From Streptomyces liangshanensis (lineage in GTDB: Bacteria; Actinomycetota; Actinomycetes; Streptomycetales; Streptomycetaceae), in NCBI RefSeq assembly GCF_011694815.1, contig NZ_CP050177.1, positions 1,966,001 through 2,030,000 of the forward strand: DNA of 64,000 bases, read 5' to 3'. Under the pieces are notes generated by a model. It was not told the DNA's origin. It did no database searches and saw only the letters and a list, made by a program, of their open reading frames with translations. Shown piece after piece: positions 9,218 through 18,312 of the stretch (its first letter is position 1; each line of letters opens with the position of its first letter). The position numbers were made by a program, and so were the translations under genes.

Positions 9218-10165
9218 GTGCGAATCGACCGGCTGGTGGCCGTCCTCCTCCTGCTGCAACGACGCGAGCGGGTGACGGCGGCGGAGGTCGCCCGGGAGTT
9301 GGAGGTGTCCGAGCGGACCGCCCGGCGCGACCTCGACGCCCTGGCCATGGCCGGGGTTCCCCTGTACGCCACGCAGGGCCGGGGCGGCGGCTGGCGCCTC
9401 GTGGGCGGCGCCCGTACCGACCTGTCCGGGCTGACGGCCGGCGAGGCCCGCGCCCTGTTCCTGGTGGCCGGCCCGGCCTCGGCCGCGACCCCCACGGTGA
9501 AGGCGGCCCTGCGCAAACTCGTCCATGCCCTGCCGGAGCCCTTCCGGGCGCACGCCGAGGCGGCGGCCTCGTCGCTGGTCATGGACCCGCGCCAGTGGGG
9601 GGCGGGCCGGGTCGAGCACCGCCCTCCTCCCTTCCTCGACGCACTCCAGGACGCGGTGATCCGCGGCGTCCAGGTGCGGCTCGGCTATGTCGACGGCAAA
9701 GGCGCGGAGACCGCGCGGACCGTCCACCCGCTGGGCATCGTCGCCAAGGGCCCGTCGTGGTACCTCGTCTCCGACACGGAGGCCGGCCGGCGGACCTTCC
9801 GGATCGACCGCGTGTCGTCCGTCGACCCGACCGGCGATCCCGTGCGCCGGCCCGGGGACTTCGACCTCGCCGGAAGCTGGCACGCGATCGCCGACGAGAT
9901 CGACCGCCGGCGAATGCCCCTGGAGATCCGGGCGGTGTGCGCGCCCCACGGGATCGGCCTGCTCCGGATGGGCTTCGGCAACCGGCTCCAGGTGGGAGGA
10001 GCCGCGGCCGACGGCCGTATCGAGGTCCTGATCCGGGGGTACGACGCGTACACGCTCGCCGGCGAACTGGCCGGACTGGTCGAATGGCTGGAAGTGACCG
10101 GCCCTCCGGAGGTGCGGGACCACCTGGCCTCGATCGGGGCGGCACTCGTCGAGCGCTACGGCTGA
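9218..10165 (+). CDS. DeoR/YafY-type HTH regulator with WYL domain
   Basis: The product is 315 residues from the GTG at 9218. A winged helix-turn-helix occupies the N terminus (VTAAEVARELEVSERTARRDLDAL, here split as VTAAEVARELEVSE and RTARRDLDAL). A WYL sensor domain follows at residues about 130-210 (GPSWYLVSDTEAGRRTFRIDRV), then a WCX-type C-terminal region. In this family WYL domains sense ligands, often nucleic acids or metabolites. An in-frame ATG at 9188 would also open the frame but lies inside the operator-like palindrome, and GTG gives the usual MRIDRL-type N terminus. No strong Shine-Dalgarno precedes the GTG, so leaderless translation is possible. The divergent hydrolase gene is its probable target. 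Confidence 0.88.
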   Translation: MRIDRLVAVLLLLQRRERVTAAEVARELEVSERTARRDLDALAMAGVPLYATQGRGGGWRLVGGARTDLSGLTAGEARALFLVAGPASAATPTVKAALRKLVHALPEPFRAHAEAAASSLVMDPRQWGAGRVEHRPPPFLDALQDAVIRGVQVRLGYVDGKGAETARTVHPLGIVAKGPSWYLVSDTEAGRRTFRIDRVSSVDPTGDPVRRPGDFDLAGSWHAIADEIDRRRMPLEIRAVCAPHGIGLLRMGFGNRLQVGGAAADGRIEVLIRGYDAYTLAGELAGLVEWLEVTGPPEVRDHLASIGAALVERYG

Positions 10166-10229
10166 GCCCGCCTGGTGCGGGGAAATGCGCGGAGTGCGGT
10201 GCCCGCGAGTACGCTGGAAAGCGGATATG

Positions 10230-10272
10230 GGGGCATTGGGAGTGATATGCCCCTCACGTGCCGTCGCACGTG
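10230..10272 (+). promoter_or_regulatory. Paired inverted repeats upstream of the antitoxin-like gene
   Basis: Two elements sit side by side: GGGGCAT (10230-10236) facing ATGCCCC (10247-10253), and two CACGTG hexamers at 10255-10260 and 10267-10272 separated by CCGTCG. A possible -10 hexamer TACGCT lies at 10210-10215, so the repeats fall in the leader or early transcribed region. Likely operators or a 5' UTR structure; the binding protein is unknown. Confidence 0.45.
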
Positions 10273-10293
10273 TCTTCCGAGGGAAGGTGGGCC

Positions 10294-10590
10294 ATGGGCC
10301 TCATGGATTCGTTCAAGGCCAAGCTGTCTCCGGCCAAGGAAAAGGTGTCCGACCTCGCCCAGCAGCACGGGGGCAGGATCGGCGAGGGCTTGGACAAGGC
10401 CGCCCGTACGGTCGACCAGCGGACCAAGGGCAAGTACAGCGACAAGATCGACTCGGGTACGGACAAGGCCAAGAGCGCGTTGGACCGGCTCGCGCACAAG
10501 GACGACGGTGGGACCTCGCCCGGCGGCCCGACTCCCGGGCCCGGGAGCACGCCGCCCGGGGGCATGCCGCCTCCGCCGCCTCCCGCCTGA
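10294..10590 (+). CDS. MT0933-like antitoxin family protein
   Basis: The 98-residue product starts at the ATG at 10294 after GAAGGTGG. Its core MGLMDSFKAKL...LAQQHGGRIGEGLDKA...TKGKYSDKIDSGTDKAK is the pattern of the MT0933/Rv0909-type antitoxin family, common in mycobacteria and Streptomyces. It is predicted to be highly charged and helical over residues 1-75. The C-terminal 25 residues are a Gly/Pro-rich tail ending in PPPPPP. No toxin gene adjoins it: both neighbours are on the other strand or belong to other families. The family name rests on similarity to antitoxins; in Streptomyces many members are orphan and their role is unproven. Confidence 0.8.
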   Translation: MGLMDSFKAKLSPAKEKVSDLAQQHGGRIGEGLDKAARTVDQRTKGKYSDKIDSGTDKAKSALDRLAHKDDGGTSPGGPTPGPGSTPPGGMPPPPPPA

Positions 10591-10635
10591 CCCGTGACGC
10601 CTGACTAGTGGTGCCCGGCGCCTGATGTCCCGTGG

Positions 10636-11364
10636 TCAGGACCAGACCGCGACCAGGTAACCGACGCCGTACGGCGCGCTGTTGTGAAGCAGCGCGCCGT
10701 TGAGGCGTGCTCCTTCGGCGGCGCCGGCGAGGAGCTGCCAGGGCGCCCGGCCGGCCACCTTCAGGTCGTACGCCAACTCCGGGTCCAGGGCTCGGAGCGC
10801 GGCGGTGTCGGCCGCCTCCAGCGCCCGCGCGACCTCTTCGTCGAAGGGGGCGGCGCGCTCGTCGAGGTATCCGGGTGCCTTGAGCGTCCGGCAGGCGCTG
10901 GCGTCGCCCATCACGAGCAGGACCGTCCGCCCCGGCCCGTCGGCCAACTCCTTCCCGGCGTGCCCGCACCGGTCGGTGGGGAGCCGCTCCCCCACCGCGA
11001 GTCCGGTGACGGGCGCGGCCGTCCAGTGCGCCTGCTCCAGCAGCCAGGCGGCGACGGCGAGGGAGGCGGGCAGCTCGGGGGCGGCTGCGGGCCCGTCCGG
11101 CGCCCGCTCGGCGCGCGCGCCGAGCGTGACCCGTACGTCCACCCCGAAGCCCAGGAAGGACCCGGTGGCGCCCGCCGGGTACGGACCCGCCGCCGCCTCC
11201 TCGGCGGGCCCGACGACGATCAACCGGTCGGGCCGGGCGGCGGCCAGCACCCCGAGGGCGTCGGCACACGCGGCGCGCGTGGCGTCGAGTTCGGACCGGG
11301 CCCCCGCCGCGACGGCGGGCACGAGCAGCGGCGGACAGGGGCACACGGCGGCGGCGACCAGCAT
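10636..11364 (-). CDS. Class III extradiol dioxygenase subunit B-like protein
   Basis: The 242-residue protein resembles the LigB superfamily of non-haem-iron extradiol ring-cleavage dioxygenases (MLVAAAVCPCPPLLVPAV at the N terminus, VVGPAEEA, LLVMGDASA, LAYDLKVAG). In this actinobacterial subgroup the iron ligands of true LigB enzymes are not all evident: the CPCPP and VMGDAS loops replace the His-bearing motifs. I therefore infer a non-classical or non-enzymatic member. It lies between miaB and miaA on the same strand, 41 nt downstream of the miaB stop, and this linkage is conserved in Streptomyces. Its role may relate to tRNA modification only by association. Confidence 0.75.
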   Translation of the reverse strand: MLVAAAVCPCPPLLVPAVAAGARSELDATRAACADALGVLAAARPDRLIVVGPAEEAAAGPYPAGATGSFLGFGVDVRVTLGARAERAPDGPAAAPELPASLAVAAWLLEQAHWTAAPVTGLAVGERLPTDRCGHAGKELADGPGRTVLLVMGDASACRTLKAPGYLDERAAPFDEEVARALEAADTAALRALDPELAYDLKVAGRAPWQLLAGAAEGARLNGALLHNSAPYGVGYLVAVWS

Positions 11365-11405
11365 GTCCGCACCCTAACGCGGGCCCGTGCGGCGCCGCCC
11401 GGCGG

Positions 11406-12923
11406 TCACTCGGCGGAGCAGCCGCCCGACATCGCGGGCAGCGGCGCGGGCACCCCGATCGTGGGCAGCCCCAGCAGGACCCCGGCGGGCTTCGCCGCCC
11501 CGGCGGTGTTGCGCCGCTCCCAGGCGTCCCCGGCGCGGGTCCGCCGTACCGCGCCCGCGGGCCCCTCGGCCAGCAGGTGGTGCGGCGCCGCGTAGGTGAT
11601 CGCGACGGTCACCACGTCGCCGGGGCGCACCTCCTCGTCCGGCTTGGTGAAGTGGACGAGCCGGTTGTCGGGCGCGCGGCCGGAGAGGCGGTGCGTGGCG
11701 CCGTCCTTGCGCCCCTCGCCCTCGGCGACCATCACCTCCAGCGTGCGGCCGACCTGCTTCTTGTTCTCCTCCCAGGAGATCTCCTCCTGGAGGGCGGACA
11801 GCCGCATGTACCGGTCCTGGACGACCGCCTTGGGCACCTGCCCGTCCATGTCGGCGGCGGGGGTGCCGGGGCGCTTGGAGTACTGGAACGTGAAGGCCTG
11901 GGTGAAGCGGGCCGCGCGGACCGCGTCCATCGTCTGCTCGAAGTCCTCCTCGGTCTCGCCGGGGAAGCCCACGATGATGTCCGTGGAGATGGCCGCGTGC
12001 GGGATGGCGGCGCGGACCTTGTCGATGATGCCGAGGTAACGGTCCTGCCGGTACGAGCGGCGCATCGCCTTGAGCACCCGGTCGGAGCCCGACTGCATCG
12101 GCATGTGGAGCTGCGGCATGACGTTCGGCGTCTCGGCCATGGCCGCGATCACGTCGTCGGTGAAGTCGCGCGGGTGCGGGGAGGTGAAGCGGACGCGCTC
12201 CAGGCCCTCGATCGCGCCGCACGCGCGCAGCAGCTTGGAGAACGCCTCGCGGTCGCCCATGTCGGAGCCGTACGCGTTGACGTTCTGGCCCAGCAGCGTG
12301 ATCTCCGAGACGCCCTCGCCGACCAGGGCCTCGATCTCGGCCAGGATGTCGCCGGGGCGGCGGTCCTTCTCCTTGCCGCGCAGCGCGGGCACGATGCAGA
12401 AGGTGCAGGTGTTGTTGCAGCCGACCGAGATGGAGACCCACGCGGCGTACGCGGACTCGCGGCGGGTCGGCAGGGTGGAGGGGAACGCCTCCAGCGACTC
12501 GGCGATCTCGACCTGCGCCTCCTCCTGGACGCGGGCGCGCTCCAGGAGGACCGGCAGCTTGCCGATGTTGTGCGTGCCGAACACGACGTCGACCCAGGGC
12601 GCGCGCTTCACGATCGTGTCGCGGTCCTTCTGGGCGAGGCAGCCGCCGACGGCGATCTGCATGCCGGGCCGCTTGGTCTTCATCGGGGCGAGCCGGCCGA
12701 GGTTGCCGTACAGCTTGTTGTCGGCGTTCTCCCGTACCGCGCAGGTGTTGAAGACGACGACGTCGGCGTCACCGTCGGCGTCCTGCGGGGCGCGGACGTA
12801 CCCGGCGTCCTCCAGGAGGCCCGACAATCGTTCGGAGTCGTGGACGTTCATCTGACACCCGTAGGTGCGGATCTCGTAGCTTCGATTAACGCCCACTGAC
12901 AGTCTCCGGTCGCCGCTGCTCAT
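11406..12923 (-). CDS. miaB: tRNA-2-methylthio-N6-dimethylallyladenosine synthase MiaB
   Basis: The 505-residue radical-SAM methylthiotransferase adds the methylthio group to i6A37 in tRNA. It shows the three N-terminal cysteines of the auxiliary cluster ([20 protein letters not shown]), the radical SAM motif [11 protein letters not shown], and a C-terminal TRAM domain (about residues 375-445). The last 55 residues are a variable Ala/Gly/Pro tail. The upstream [13 protein letters not shown] segment is slightly longer than in E. coli, so an internal start such as the GTG in [12 protein letters not shown] is possible. It acts after MiaA, encoded on the same strand 3.3 kb downstream. Confidence 0.96.
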   Translation of the reverse strand: MSSGDRRLSVGVNRSYEIRTYGCQMNVHDSERLSGLLEDAGYVRAPQDADGDADVVVFNTCAVRENADNKLYGNLGRLAPMKTKRPGMQIAVGGCLAQKDRDTIVKRAPWVDVVFGTHNIGKLPVLLERARVQEEAQVEIAESLEAFPSTLPTRRESAYAAWVSISVGCNNTCTFCIVPALRGKEKDRRPGDILAEIEALVGEGVSEITLLGQNVNAYGSDMGDREAFSKLLRACGAIEGLERVRFTSPHPRDFTDDVIAAMAETPNVMPQLHMPMQSGSDRVLKAMRRSYRQDRYLGIIDKVRAAIPHAAISTDIIVGFPGETEEDFEQTMDAVRAARFTQAFTFQYSKRPGTPAADMDGQVPKAVVQDRYMRLSALQEEISWEENKKQVGRTLEVMVAEGEGRKDGATHRLSGRAPDNRLVHFTKPDEEVRPGDVVTVAITYAAPHHLLAEGPAGAVRRTRAGDAWERRNTAGAAKPAGVLLGLPTIGVPAPLPAMSGGCSAE

Positions 12924-12997
12924 CCGACCAGGGTAGGCGGTGGCGTGGAGTGGACAAACCCTGGTCAGTACCTGGAGCGAACTGGCAGGATCGCGGC

Positions 12998-13999
12998 ATG
13001 GTCACCCATTCGCCGGGCATCCGCCGCAACCGTGTCCTTCAGGGCGCCGCCGCGGCGCTGGTGGTGCTCGGCCTGCTGCTCTGGTGGCTGCTGCCGCTCG
13101 GGGAGCCGGCGCCCCGCGGGGCCGTGACGTTCAGCACGGGCGTGAAGAGCGGGGTCTACCAGCGGTACGGGGAGCTGCTCCAGCAGGATCTCGCCCGCGG
13201 CCTGCCGAACGTGTCGGTCACGCTCAGGACGAGCCAGGGGTCCCCGGACAACCTGACGCGGGTGGCGACGGGCGAGGCGGACTTCACGATCGCCACGGCC
13301 GACGCCGTCTCGAACTACCTCATGGAGAAGAAGCCGGGGTGGCAGCGGCTGCGCGGCTGCGCCCGGCTCTACGACGACTACGTGCAGCTGATCGTCGCCA
13401 AGGATTCGAAGATCCACTCCGTGGCGGACCTGCGCGGCGCCAGGGTGGGGGTGGGACAGCCGGAGTCGGGGGTCCGCCTGGTGGCGGACCGGGTGCTGGA
13501 GGCCGCGAACCTGAATCCGAGGACCGGCGTCAGGGAGGTCTTCGCCGGGATCGACAAGATGCCGGGCAAGCTCCAACGGGGCGAGCTGGACGCCTTCTTC
13601 TGGTCCGGCGGTCTGCCCACGTCGGCGGTGGAGGCCCTGGCGGACCGCTTCGCCGTCCGGCTGGTGCCGCTGGACGGCCCGCTGGTCAAGCAGTTGCACG
13701 CCGCGGGCCCGGCGACCACGCGCTACTACCGCTCGGCGGCGATGCCCGCCGACGCGTACCCGAAGGCGCCGAGCGCGCAGGACGTGCCGACGATAGCGGT
13801 GGCGAATCTGCTGGTCACCACGGACCGGATGGACGCCGCGCTGACCGAGGGCTTCACGCGCACGGTGATCGACAGCCGGGACCGGATAGGCCGCGAGGTG
13901 CACTCGGCGCAGCTGGTGGACCTGCGTACGGCGATCTACACGGACCCGCTCCCGCTGCACGAGGGCGCCAAGCGCTACTACCAGTCGGTCAAGCCCTGA
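12998..13999 (+). CDS. TAXI-family TRAP transporter solute-binding protein
   Basis: The product is 333 residues from the ATG at 12998, which is preceded by CAGGA; a frame opening at 12950 lacks a ribosome site. One N-terminal membrane segment ([20 protein letters not shown]) anchors or secretes it. The body is a periplasmic-type binding fold with the TAXI signature [17 protein letters not shown] and [19 protein letters not shown] proteins bind small carboxylates, often glutamate or glutarate-like. No TRAP membrane subunits lie nearby. It is adjacent to gluK and the glutamate operon, so I infer a possible sensory partner role rather than TRAP transport. Confidence 0.85.
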   Translation: MVTHSPGIRRNRVLQGAAAALVVLGLLLWWLLPLGEPAPRGAVTFSTGVKSGVYQRYGELLQQDLARGLPNVSVTLRTSQGSPDNLTRVATGEADFTIATADAVSNYLMEKKPGWQRLRGCARLYDDYVQLIVAKDSKIHSVADLRGARVGVGQPESGVRLVADRVLEAANLNPRTGVREVFAGIDKMPGKLQRGELDAFFWSGGLPTSAVEALADRFAVRLVPLDGPLVKQLHAAGPATTRYYRSAAMPADAYPKAPSAQDVPTIAVANLLVTTDRMDAALTEGFTRTVIDSRDRIGREVHSAQLVDLRTAIYTDPLPLHEGAKRYYQSVKP

Positions 14000-14062
14000 G
14001 GCGCTCGCGGCCCGGCGACCGCCCCGCGCACTCCGTACGCCCTCGGTCCCGCCCGTACGCTC

Positions 14063-15457
14063 TCAGTCCCGGTCGGACGACCTCGGGACCCGGAGGGTCA
14101 CGCGCAGGCCGCACGGCTCGCCGTGCGCGTACGAGATCGACCCGCCGCCCACCGTCAGCAGGGCCCGGGAGATCGACAGCCCCAGCCCCGAACCCTTGAC
14201 GTTCTGGTGCCGGTTGCTGCGCCAGAACCGGTCGCCGATCCGGGTGATCTCGTCGTCCGTGAGCCCCGGTCCGCCGTCGTTGATGACCAGTGTGGACATC
14301 TGCCCCTCACGCCCCGCCGTCACCGTGACCTCGCCGCCCGCCGGGGTGAACTTCACGGCGTTGTCGATCACCGCGTCCAGGGCGCTGGAGAGCGCGATGG
14401 GGTCGGCCCAGGCGGTGACGGCGCCGCCCTCGCGGGTCAGCGCCACGCCCTTCTCGTCGGCGACCGGCCGCCACGCGGCGACCCGCTCGGCCGCCAGCTC
14501 ACCGATGTCGGTCAGGCGCAGCTCGGCCGAGGTGTGCTCGGCCAGCGCCAGGTCGAGCAGGTCGTCCAGCACCTGGGCCAGCCGCCGGCCCTCGGTGCGT
14601 ACGGACGCGATCTCCTCGTTGCCCTCGGGCAGTTCGAGGGCCAGCAGCTCTATGCGGAGCAGCAGGGCGGCGAGCGGGTTGCGCAGTTGGTGCGAGGCGT
14701 CGGCCACGAAGGCGCGCTGCTGCTCCAGCACGTCCTCGACGTTGTCGGCCATCTCGTTGAAGGAGATCGCGAGGCGCCGCAGTTCGGGGGGCCCGCCGGC
14801 GGCGGCGACCCGCGAGTTCATCCGGCCCGTGGCGATGTCATGGGTCACCGCGTCCAGCACCCGTACGGGCAGCAGCACCCAGCCCGTGAGCCGGATCGCC
14901 GCCCCCACCGCGAGCAGCATCGCCGCCGCCTCGCCCGCGGCGATGAACAGCCAGCCCTTGAGGATGCGCGACCGCATCCGGTCGGTGGGCGAGTCGGTCA
15001 CCACGACCGCGACGACGTCCCCGTCCCGTACGACGGGCGAGTCGACGATCAGCCGGCCGTCCTGCCAGGGCCAGACCTGCTCGGGGTCGTCGCTGCGGCG
15101 CCCCAGCAGGGCTTCCTGGAAGGCCTGTTGGCCTTTGCCGGTCTTGGGGATGGAGAACGTCCTCGGCGCGCGGGCCATGACCGCCGCGCTGTCGCGGTAG
15201 AAGACGCCCGCCTTGATCCCGTAGACGTCGTGGTAGCGCTGGAGCTCGTCCTTCAGCATGTCGAGGCGCTCGTCGGAGCCGTCGCGGCTCTCGGCGACGA
15301 ACTGCGCGAGCGCGGCGACCCGCGCCGCGTCGTCGATGCGGTCGACCACCACGCGCTGCTGCTGCGCGTTGGCGAGGCTCACGGCCAGCGGGAAGCCGAG
15401 GGCGAGGAGCACACCGGCCATGAGGACGATGAGCAGCGGGAGAAGTCGACTGCGCAC
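14063..15457 (-). CDS. gluK: Sensor histidine kinase GluK
   Basis: The 464-residue membrane kinase starts at a GTG. Two membrane segments (LLPLLIVLMAGVLLALGFPL at residues 5-24, and a second near 170-190) flank an extracytoplasmic sensor of about 140 residues. HAMP, HisKA (DASHQLRNPLAALLL, His near 257) and HATPase_c follow, with NAVKF, DGGPGL and GSGLGLSI boxes. The order and position next to gluR and gluABCD match the GluR-GluK system of S. coelicolor, reported to sense extracellular glutamate. The gene begins 6 nt after the gluR stop and is surely co-transcribed with it. Confidence 0.88.
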   Translation of the reverse strand: MRSRLLPLLIVLMAGVLLALGFPLAVSLANAQQQRVVVDRIDDAARVAALAQFVAESRDGSDERLDMLKDELQRYHDVYGIKAGVFYRDSAAVMARAPRTFSIPKTGKGQQAFQEALLGRRSDDPEQVWPWQDGRLIVDSPVVRDGDVVAVVVTDSPTDRMRSRILKGWLFIAAGEAAAMLLAVGAAIRLTGWVLLPVRVLDAVTHDIATGRMNSRVAAAGGPPELRRLAISFNEMADNVEDVLEQQRAFVADASHQLRNPLAALLLRIELLALELPEGNEEIASVRTEGRRLAQVLDDLLDLALAEHTSAELRLTDIGELAAERVAAWRPVADEKGVALTREGGAVTAWADPIALSSALDAVIDNAVKFTPAGGEVTVTAGREGQMSTLVINDGGPGLTDDEITRIGDRFWRSNRHQNVKGSGLGLSISRALLTVGGGSISYAHGEPCGLRVTLRVPRSSDRD

Positions 15458-15463
15458 GGGGCC

Positions 15464-16183
15464 TTACGCACTCTCGTGCGCGGCCGGGACGACCAGGCGG
15501 TAGCCGACGCCCCGGACCGTCTCGATCAGCGCGGGCATGCCGAGCTTGGACCGCAGGGACGCCACATGGACCTCCAGCGTCCGGCCGGTGCCCACCCAGC
15601 TGGTGTGCCAGACCTCGCTGATGATCTGCTCGCGGCCGAAGACCACCCCGGGCCGCTGCGCGAGCAGGGCCAGCAGGTCGAACTCCTTGCGGGTCAGCTG
15701 TACGGCCGCGCCGTCGACGCTCACCCGGCGGGTGAGCAGCTCCAGGGTGAGCCGCCCGAGCCGCTGGGCGGCCCCGGCGCCCTCGGCGGCGGCCGGCTCC
15801 TCGGTGCCCGCCTTGCGGCGGCTCACGGCGTGGATACGGGCGAGCAGTTCACCGGTGTCGTACGGCTTGACGACGTAGTCGTCGGCGCCGAGGTTGAGGC
15901 CGTGGATCCGGGACCGCACGTCGGCCCGCGCCGTCACCATGATCACCGGGATGGTGGTGATCTTCCGGATCTTGCCGCAGACCTGGTAGCCGTCCTGGTC
16001 GGGCAGGCCGAGATCGAGCAGGACCACCGCGAACGGCTCCTTGCCCGCGTTGGCGGCCGGCAGGAGCGCCTGGAGCGCCTCCTCGCCGCTGCGGGCGTGC
16101 ACCACCGCGAATCCGTGCTTGGCGAGCACGGCCGCCAACGCGGCGGCGACGTGGTCGTCGTCCTCGACGAGCAGCAGCCTCAT
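15464..16183 (-). CDS. gluR: OmpR-family response regulator GluR
   Basis: The 239-residue regulator has a receiver domain (residues 1-115; acidic pocket EDDD, phospho-Asp in LLDLGLPDQDG, Lys in VKPYD) and a winged-helix DNA-binding domain (about 140-230, ending VRGVGYRL). A strong purine tract (GGAGGGTGGAGGGG) precedes the ATG. It lies upstream of gluK in one transcript and is divergent from gluA across a 265-bp region where it may bind. By synteny it is GluR, the activator of gluABCD in S. coelicolor. Confidence 0.9.
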   Translation of the reverse strand: MRLLLVEDDDHVAAALAAVLAKHGFAVVHARSGEEALQALLPAANAGKEPFAVVLLDLGLPDQDGYQVCGKIRKITTIPVIMVTARADVRSRIHGLNLGADDYVVKPYDTGELLARIHAVSRRKAGTEEPAAAEGAGAAQRLGRLTLELLTRRVSVDGAAVQLTRKEFDLLALLAQRPGVVFGREQIISEVWHTSWVGTGRTLEVHVASLRSKLGMPALIETVRGVGYRLVVPAAHESA

Positions 16184-16384
16184 GGCCCCCCTCCACCCTC
16201 CTGATCACGGTCCCGGTACGGACGGGTCGTCCACGTTCATGGTGTCGTCTCGGTCAAGACGCGGCCATGACAGCCAGGGTTCCGTTATCCACCCGTTCTC
16301 CTCCTGTTCCCCGCGCGCCGCCCCCCTTCGTCCGGAGTGTCCGGTTGCGGCCGGATCGTGATCCTCAAGTTCCGCTCAGATCTG

Positions 16385-16414
16385 CTGACGCTGATAGCGG
16401 TGCGTGACTAGGGT
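16385..16414 (+). promoter_or_regulatory. Putative gluABCD promoter
   Basis: CTGACG at 16385-16390 and TAGGGT at 16409-16414 with an 18-bp spacer resemble HrdB-type -35/-10 boxes. They predict a start near 16421 and a short leader before the gluA ATG at 16449. The weak -35 fits a promoter that needs an activator such as GluR. Confidence 0.5.
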
Positions 16415-16448
16415 CCTCCCCAACCGAGTGGGACGGAGCAAAAAGCCG

Positions 16449-17234
16449 ATGAGCGGAGTGTCAGTGACCAAGGGGCCCGAGGACGCCGTTGCGGCGTCGG
16501 ACGACCTGGTCGTACTGAGCAACGTCAACAAGCACTTCGGCGCGTTGCATGTGCTCCAGGACATCGACCTGACCATCGCCCGGGGCGAGGTCGTGGTTGT
16601 CATCGGGCCCTCCGGGTCCGGTAAGTCCACACTGTGCCGCACCATCAACCGCCTGGAGACGATCGATTCGGGCTCGATCACCATCGACGGCAAGCCGCTG
16701 CCGCAGGAGGGCAGGGAACTCGCCCGCCTGCGCGCCGACGTCGGCATGGTCTTCCAGTCGTTCAACCTCTTCGCGCACAAGACCGTCCTGGAGAACGTCA
16801 CCCTGGGACAGGTCAAGGTCCGCAAGAAGGACAAGAAGGACGCGGAGGAGCAGGCCCGCGCGCTCCTGGACCGGGTGGGCGTGGGAACGCAGGCCGACAA
16901 GTACCCGGCGCAGCTCTCGGGCGGACAGCAGCAACGTGTCGCCATCGCACGGGCGTTGGCGATGGGCCCCAAGGTCATGCTGTTCGACGAACCGACCTCC
17001 GCGCTCGACCCCGAGATGATCAACGAGGTCCTCGAGGTCATGCAGCAGCTGGCCCGCGACGGAATGACGATGGTCGTCGTCACCCACGAGATGGGCTTCG
17101 CGCGCTCGGCGGCGAACCGGGTCGTCTTCATGGCGGACGGCCGGATCGTCGAAGAGGCGGCGCCCGAGTCGTTCTTCAGCAATCCCCGCAGTGACCGTGC
17201 CAAGGACTTCCTGTCGAAGATCCTGCACCACTGA
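16449..17234 (+). CDS. gluA: Glutamate ABC transporter ATP-binding protein GluA
   Basis: The 261-residue ATPase powers a polar amino-acid importer. Motifs in order: Walker [10 protein letters not shown] (near residue 53), Q-loop VFQSFNLF, signature [15 protein letters not shown], Walker [15 protein letters not shown] and H-loop [11 protein letters not shown] take the ATG at 16449, giving MSGVSVTK; the frame is open further upstream but the promoter-like boxes overlap it. It is the first gene of gluABCD, divergent from gluRK. The order ATPase, binding protein, two permeases matches the S. coelicolor glutamate operon. Confidence 0.93.
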   Translation: MSGVSVTKGPEDAVAASDDLVVLSNVNKHFGALHVLQDIDLTIARGEVVVVIGPSGSGKSTLCRTINRLETIDSGSITIDGKPLPQEGRELARLRADVGMVFQSFNLFAHKTVLENVTLGQVKVRKKDKKDAEEQARALLDRVGVGTQADKYPAQLSGGQQQRVAIARALAMGPKVMLFDEPTSALDPEMINEVLEVMQQLARDGMTMVVVTHEMGFARSAANRVVFMADGRIVEEAAPESFFSNPRSDRAKDFLSKILHH

Positions 17235-17249
17235 CCGCCGGCGGTCTCC

Positions 17250-17327
17250 CTTCGTACCGACCGTCAGCGGTCGTCCTTCGCACCGATCGTCACCGGTCGC
17301 CCTTCACGTCGATCGTCACCGATCACT
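17250..17327 (+). repeat. Three imperfect 26-bp direct repeats between gluA and gluB
   Basis: Units at 17250-17275, 17276-17301 and 17302-17327 each begin CTTC and carry a small dyad (ACCGACCGTCAGCGGT, ACCGATCGTCACCGGT and a degenerate third copy). They fill the 145-bp intergenic space ahead of gluB. They could fold into mRNA stem-loops that protect or raise the gluB part of the transcript, or act as protein sites. Confidence 0.7.
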
Positions 17328-17379
17328 TGTCGTTTCGTCAGAACCGTCCGACACCGTCTCACTTGAGGGAAGTCCACCC

Positions 17380-18213
17380 ATGAAGCTTCACAAGGCAGGC
17401 GCCGCGGCCGCCGCAGCTCTCGTTCTCGCCCTGACCGCCACCGCGTGCGGCGGCGACAGCAGTGACGACAGCGGCAGCGGCAGCGGTGGTGGCGGCAAGA
17501 TCGCCATCGGCATCAAGTTCGACCAGCCGGGCCTCGGCCTGAAGACGCCGGACGGCACCTTCACCGGCTTCGACGTCGACGTCGCGACGTACATCGCCAA
17601 GGAACTGGGCTACGACGCCAAGGACATCGAGTGGAAGCAGGCGCCCAGCGCCGAGCGCGAGAACCTGATCGCCAACGGTGACGTCAAGTTCGTCGCCGCG
17701 AGCTACTCGATCAACGACGAGCGCAAGCAGAAGGTCGACTTCGCGGGCCCGTACTTCCTCGCCCACCAGGACCTCCTGGTCCGCGCGGACGACAACTCCA
17801 TCACCAAGGCCGCGGACCTGAACTCCAAGAAGCTGTGCTCGGTCACGGGCTCCACCTCGGCGCAGAACGTCAAGGAGAAGCTCGCCCCCAAGGCGCAGCT
17901 CCTGGAGCAGGGCGGCTACTCCGAGTGCCTGACGGGCCTGGAGAACAAGACGGTCGACGCCCTGACGACCGACGACTCCATCCTCGCCGGTTACGCCGCG
18001 CAGAAGGAGCACGCCGGCAAGTTCAAGCTCGCGGGCCTCAAGCTCAGCGACGAGAACTACGGCATCGGCCTGAAGAAGGGCGACACGAAGCTGCTCGGCC
18101 AGATCAACGACGCCCTCAAGAAGATGGAGTCGGACGGTTCCTGGCAGAAGGCCGTGACGGCCAACTTCGGTCCGGCCGGCTACAAGAACGAGCCCGCCCC
18201 CGCGATCGGCTGA
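17380..18213 (+). CDS. gluB: Glutamate-binding lipoprotein GluB
   Basis: The 277-residue solute-binding protein starts at the ATG at 17380 behind GAGGGA. A lipoprotein signal ends LTATAC with Cys at residue 23, followed by a Gly/Ser/Asp linker. The mature part is the SBP_bac_3 fold: IGIKFDQPGLGLKTPDG, FTGFDVDVATYIAKELGY, then AASYSINDERKQKVDFAGPY. The KFDQPG pocket and DVDV segment are typical of glutamate/aspartate binders. It captures glutamate outside the membrane for GluCD. The repeat-filled gap from gluA suggests differential expression, since binding proteins are usually needed in excess. Confidence 0.93.
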   Translation: MKLHKAGAAAAAALVLALTATACGGDSSDDSGSGSGGGGKIAIGIKFDQPGLGLKTPDGTFTGFDVDVATYIAKELGYDAKDIEWKQAPSAERENLIANGDVKFVAASYSINDERKQKVDFAGPYFLAHQDLLVRADDNSITKAADLNSKKLCSVTGSTSAQNVKEKLAPKAQLLEQGGYSECLTGLENKTVDALTTDDSILAGYAAQKEHAGKFKLAGLKLSDENYGIGLKKGDTKLLGQINDALKKMESDGSWQKAVTANFGPAGYKNEPAPAIG

Positions 18214-18312
18214 CACAGCCCGATCACCGTTCAGCCGAGACAGCGGTGACGCGCCGCCGGGACGACCGGCGGCGCGTACCGGACAGCCAACCTGGGGAGA
18301 GCGCGGGGCATC

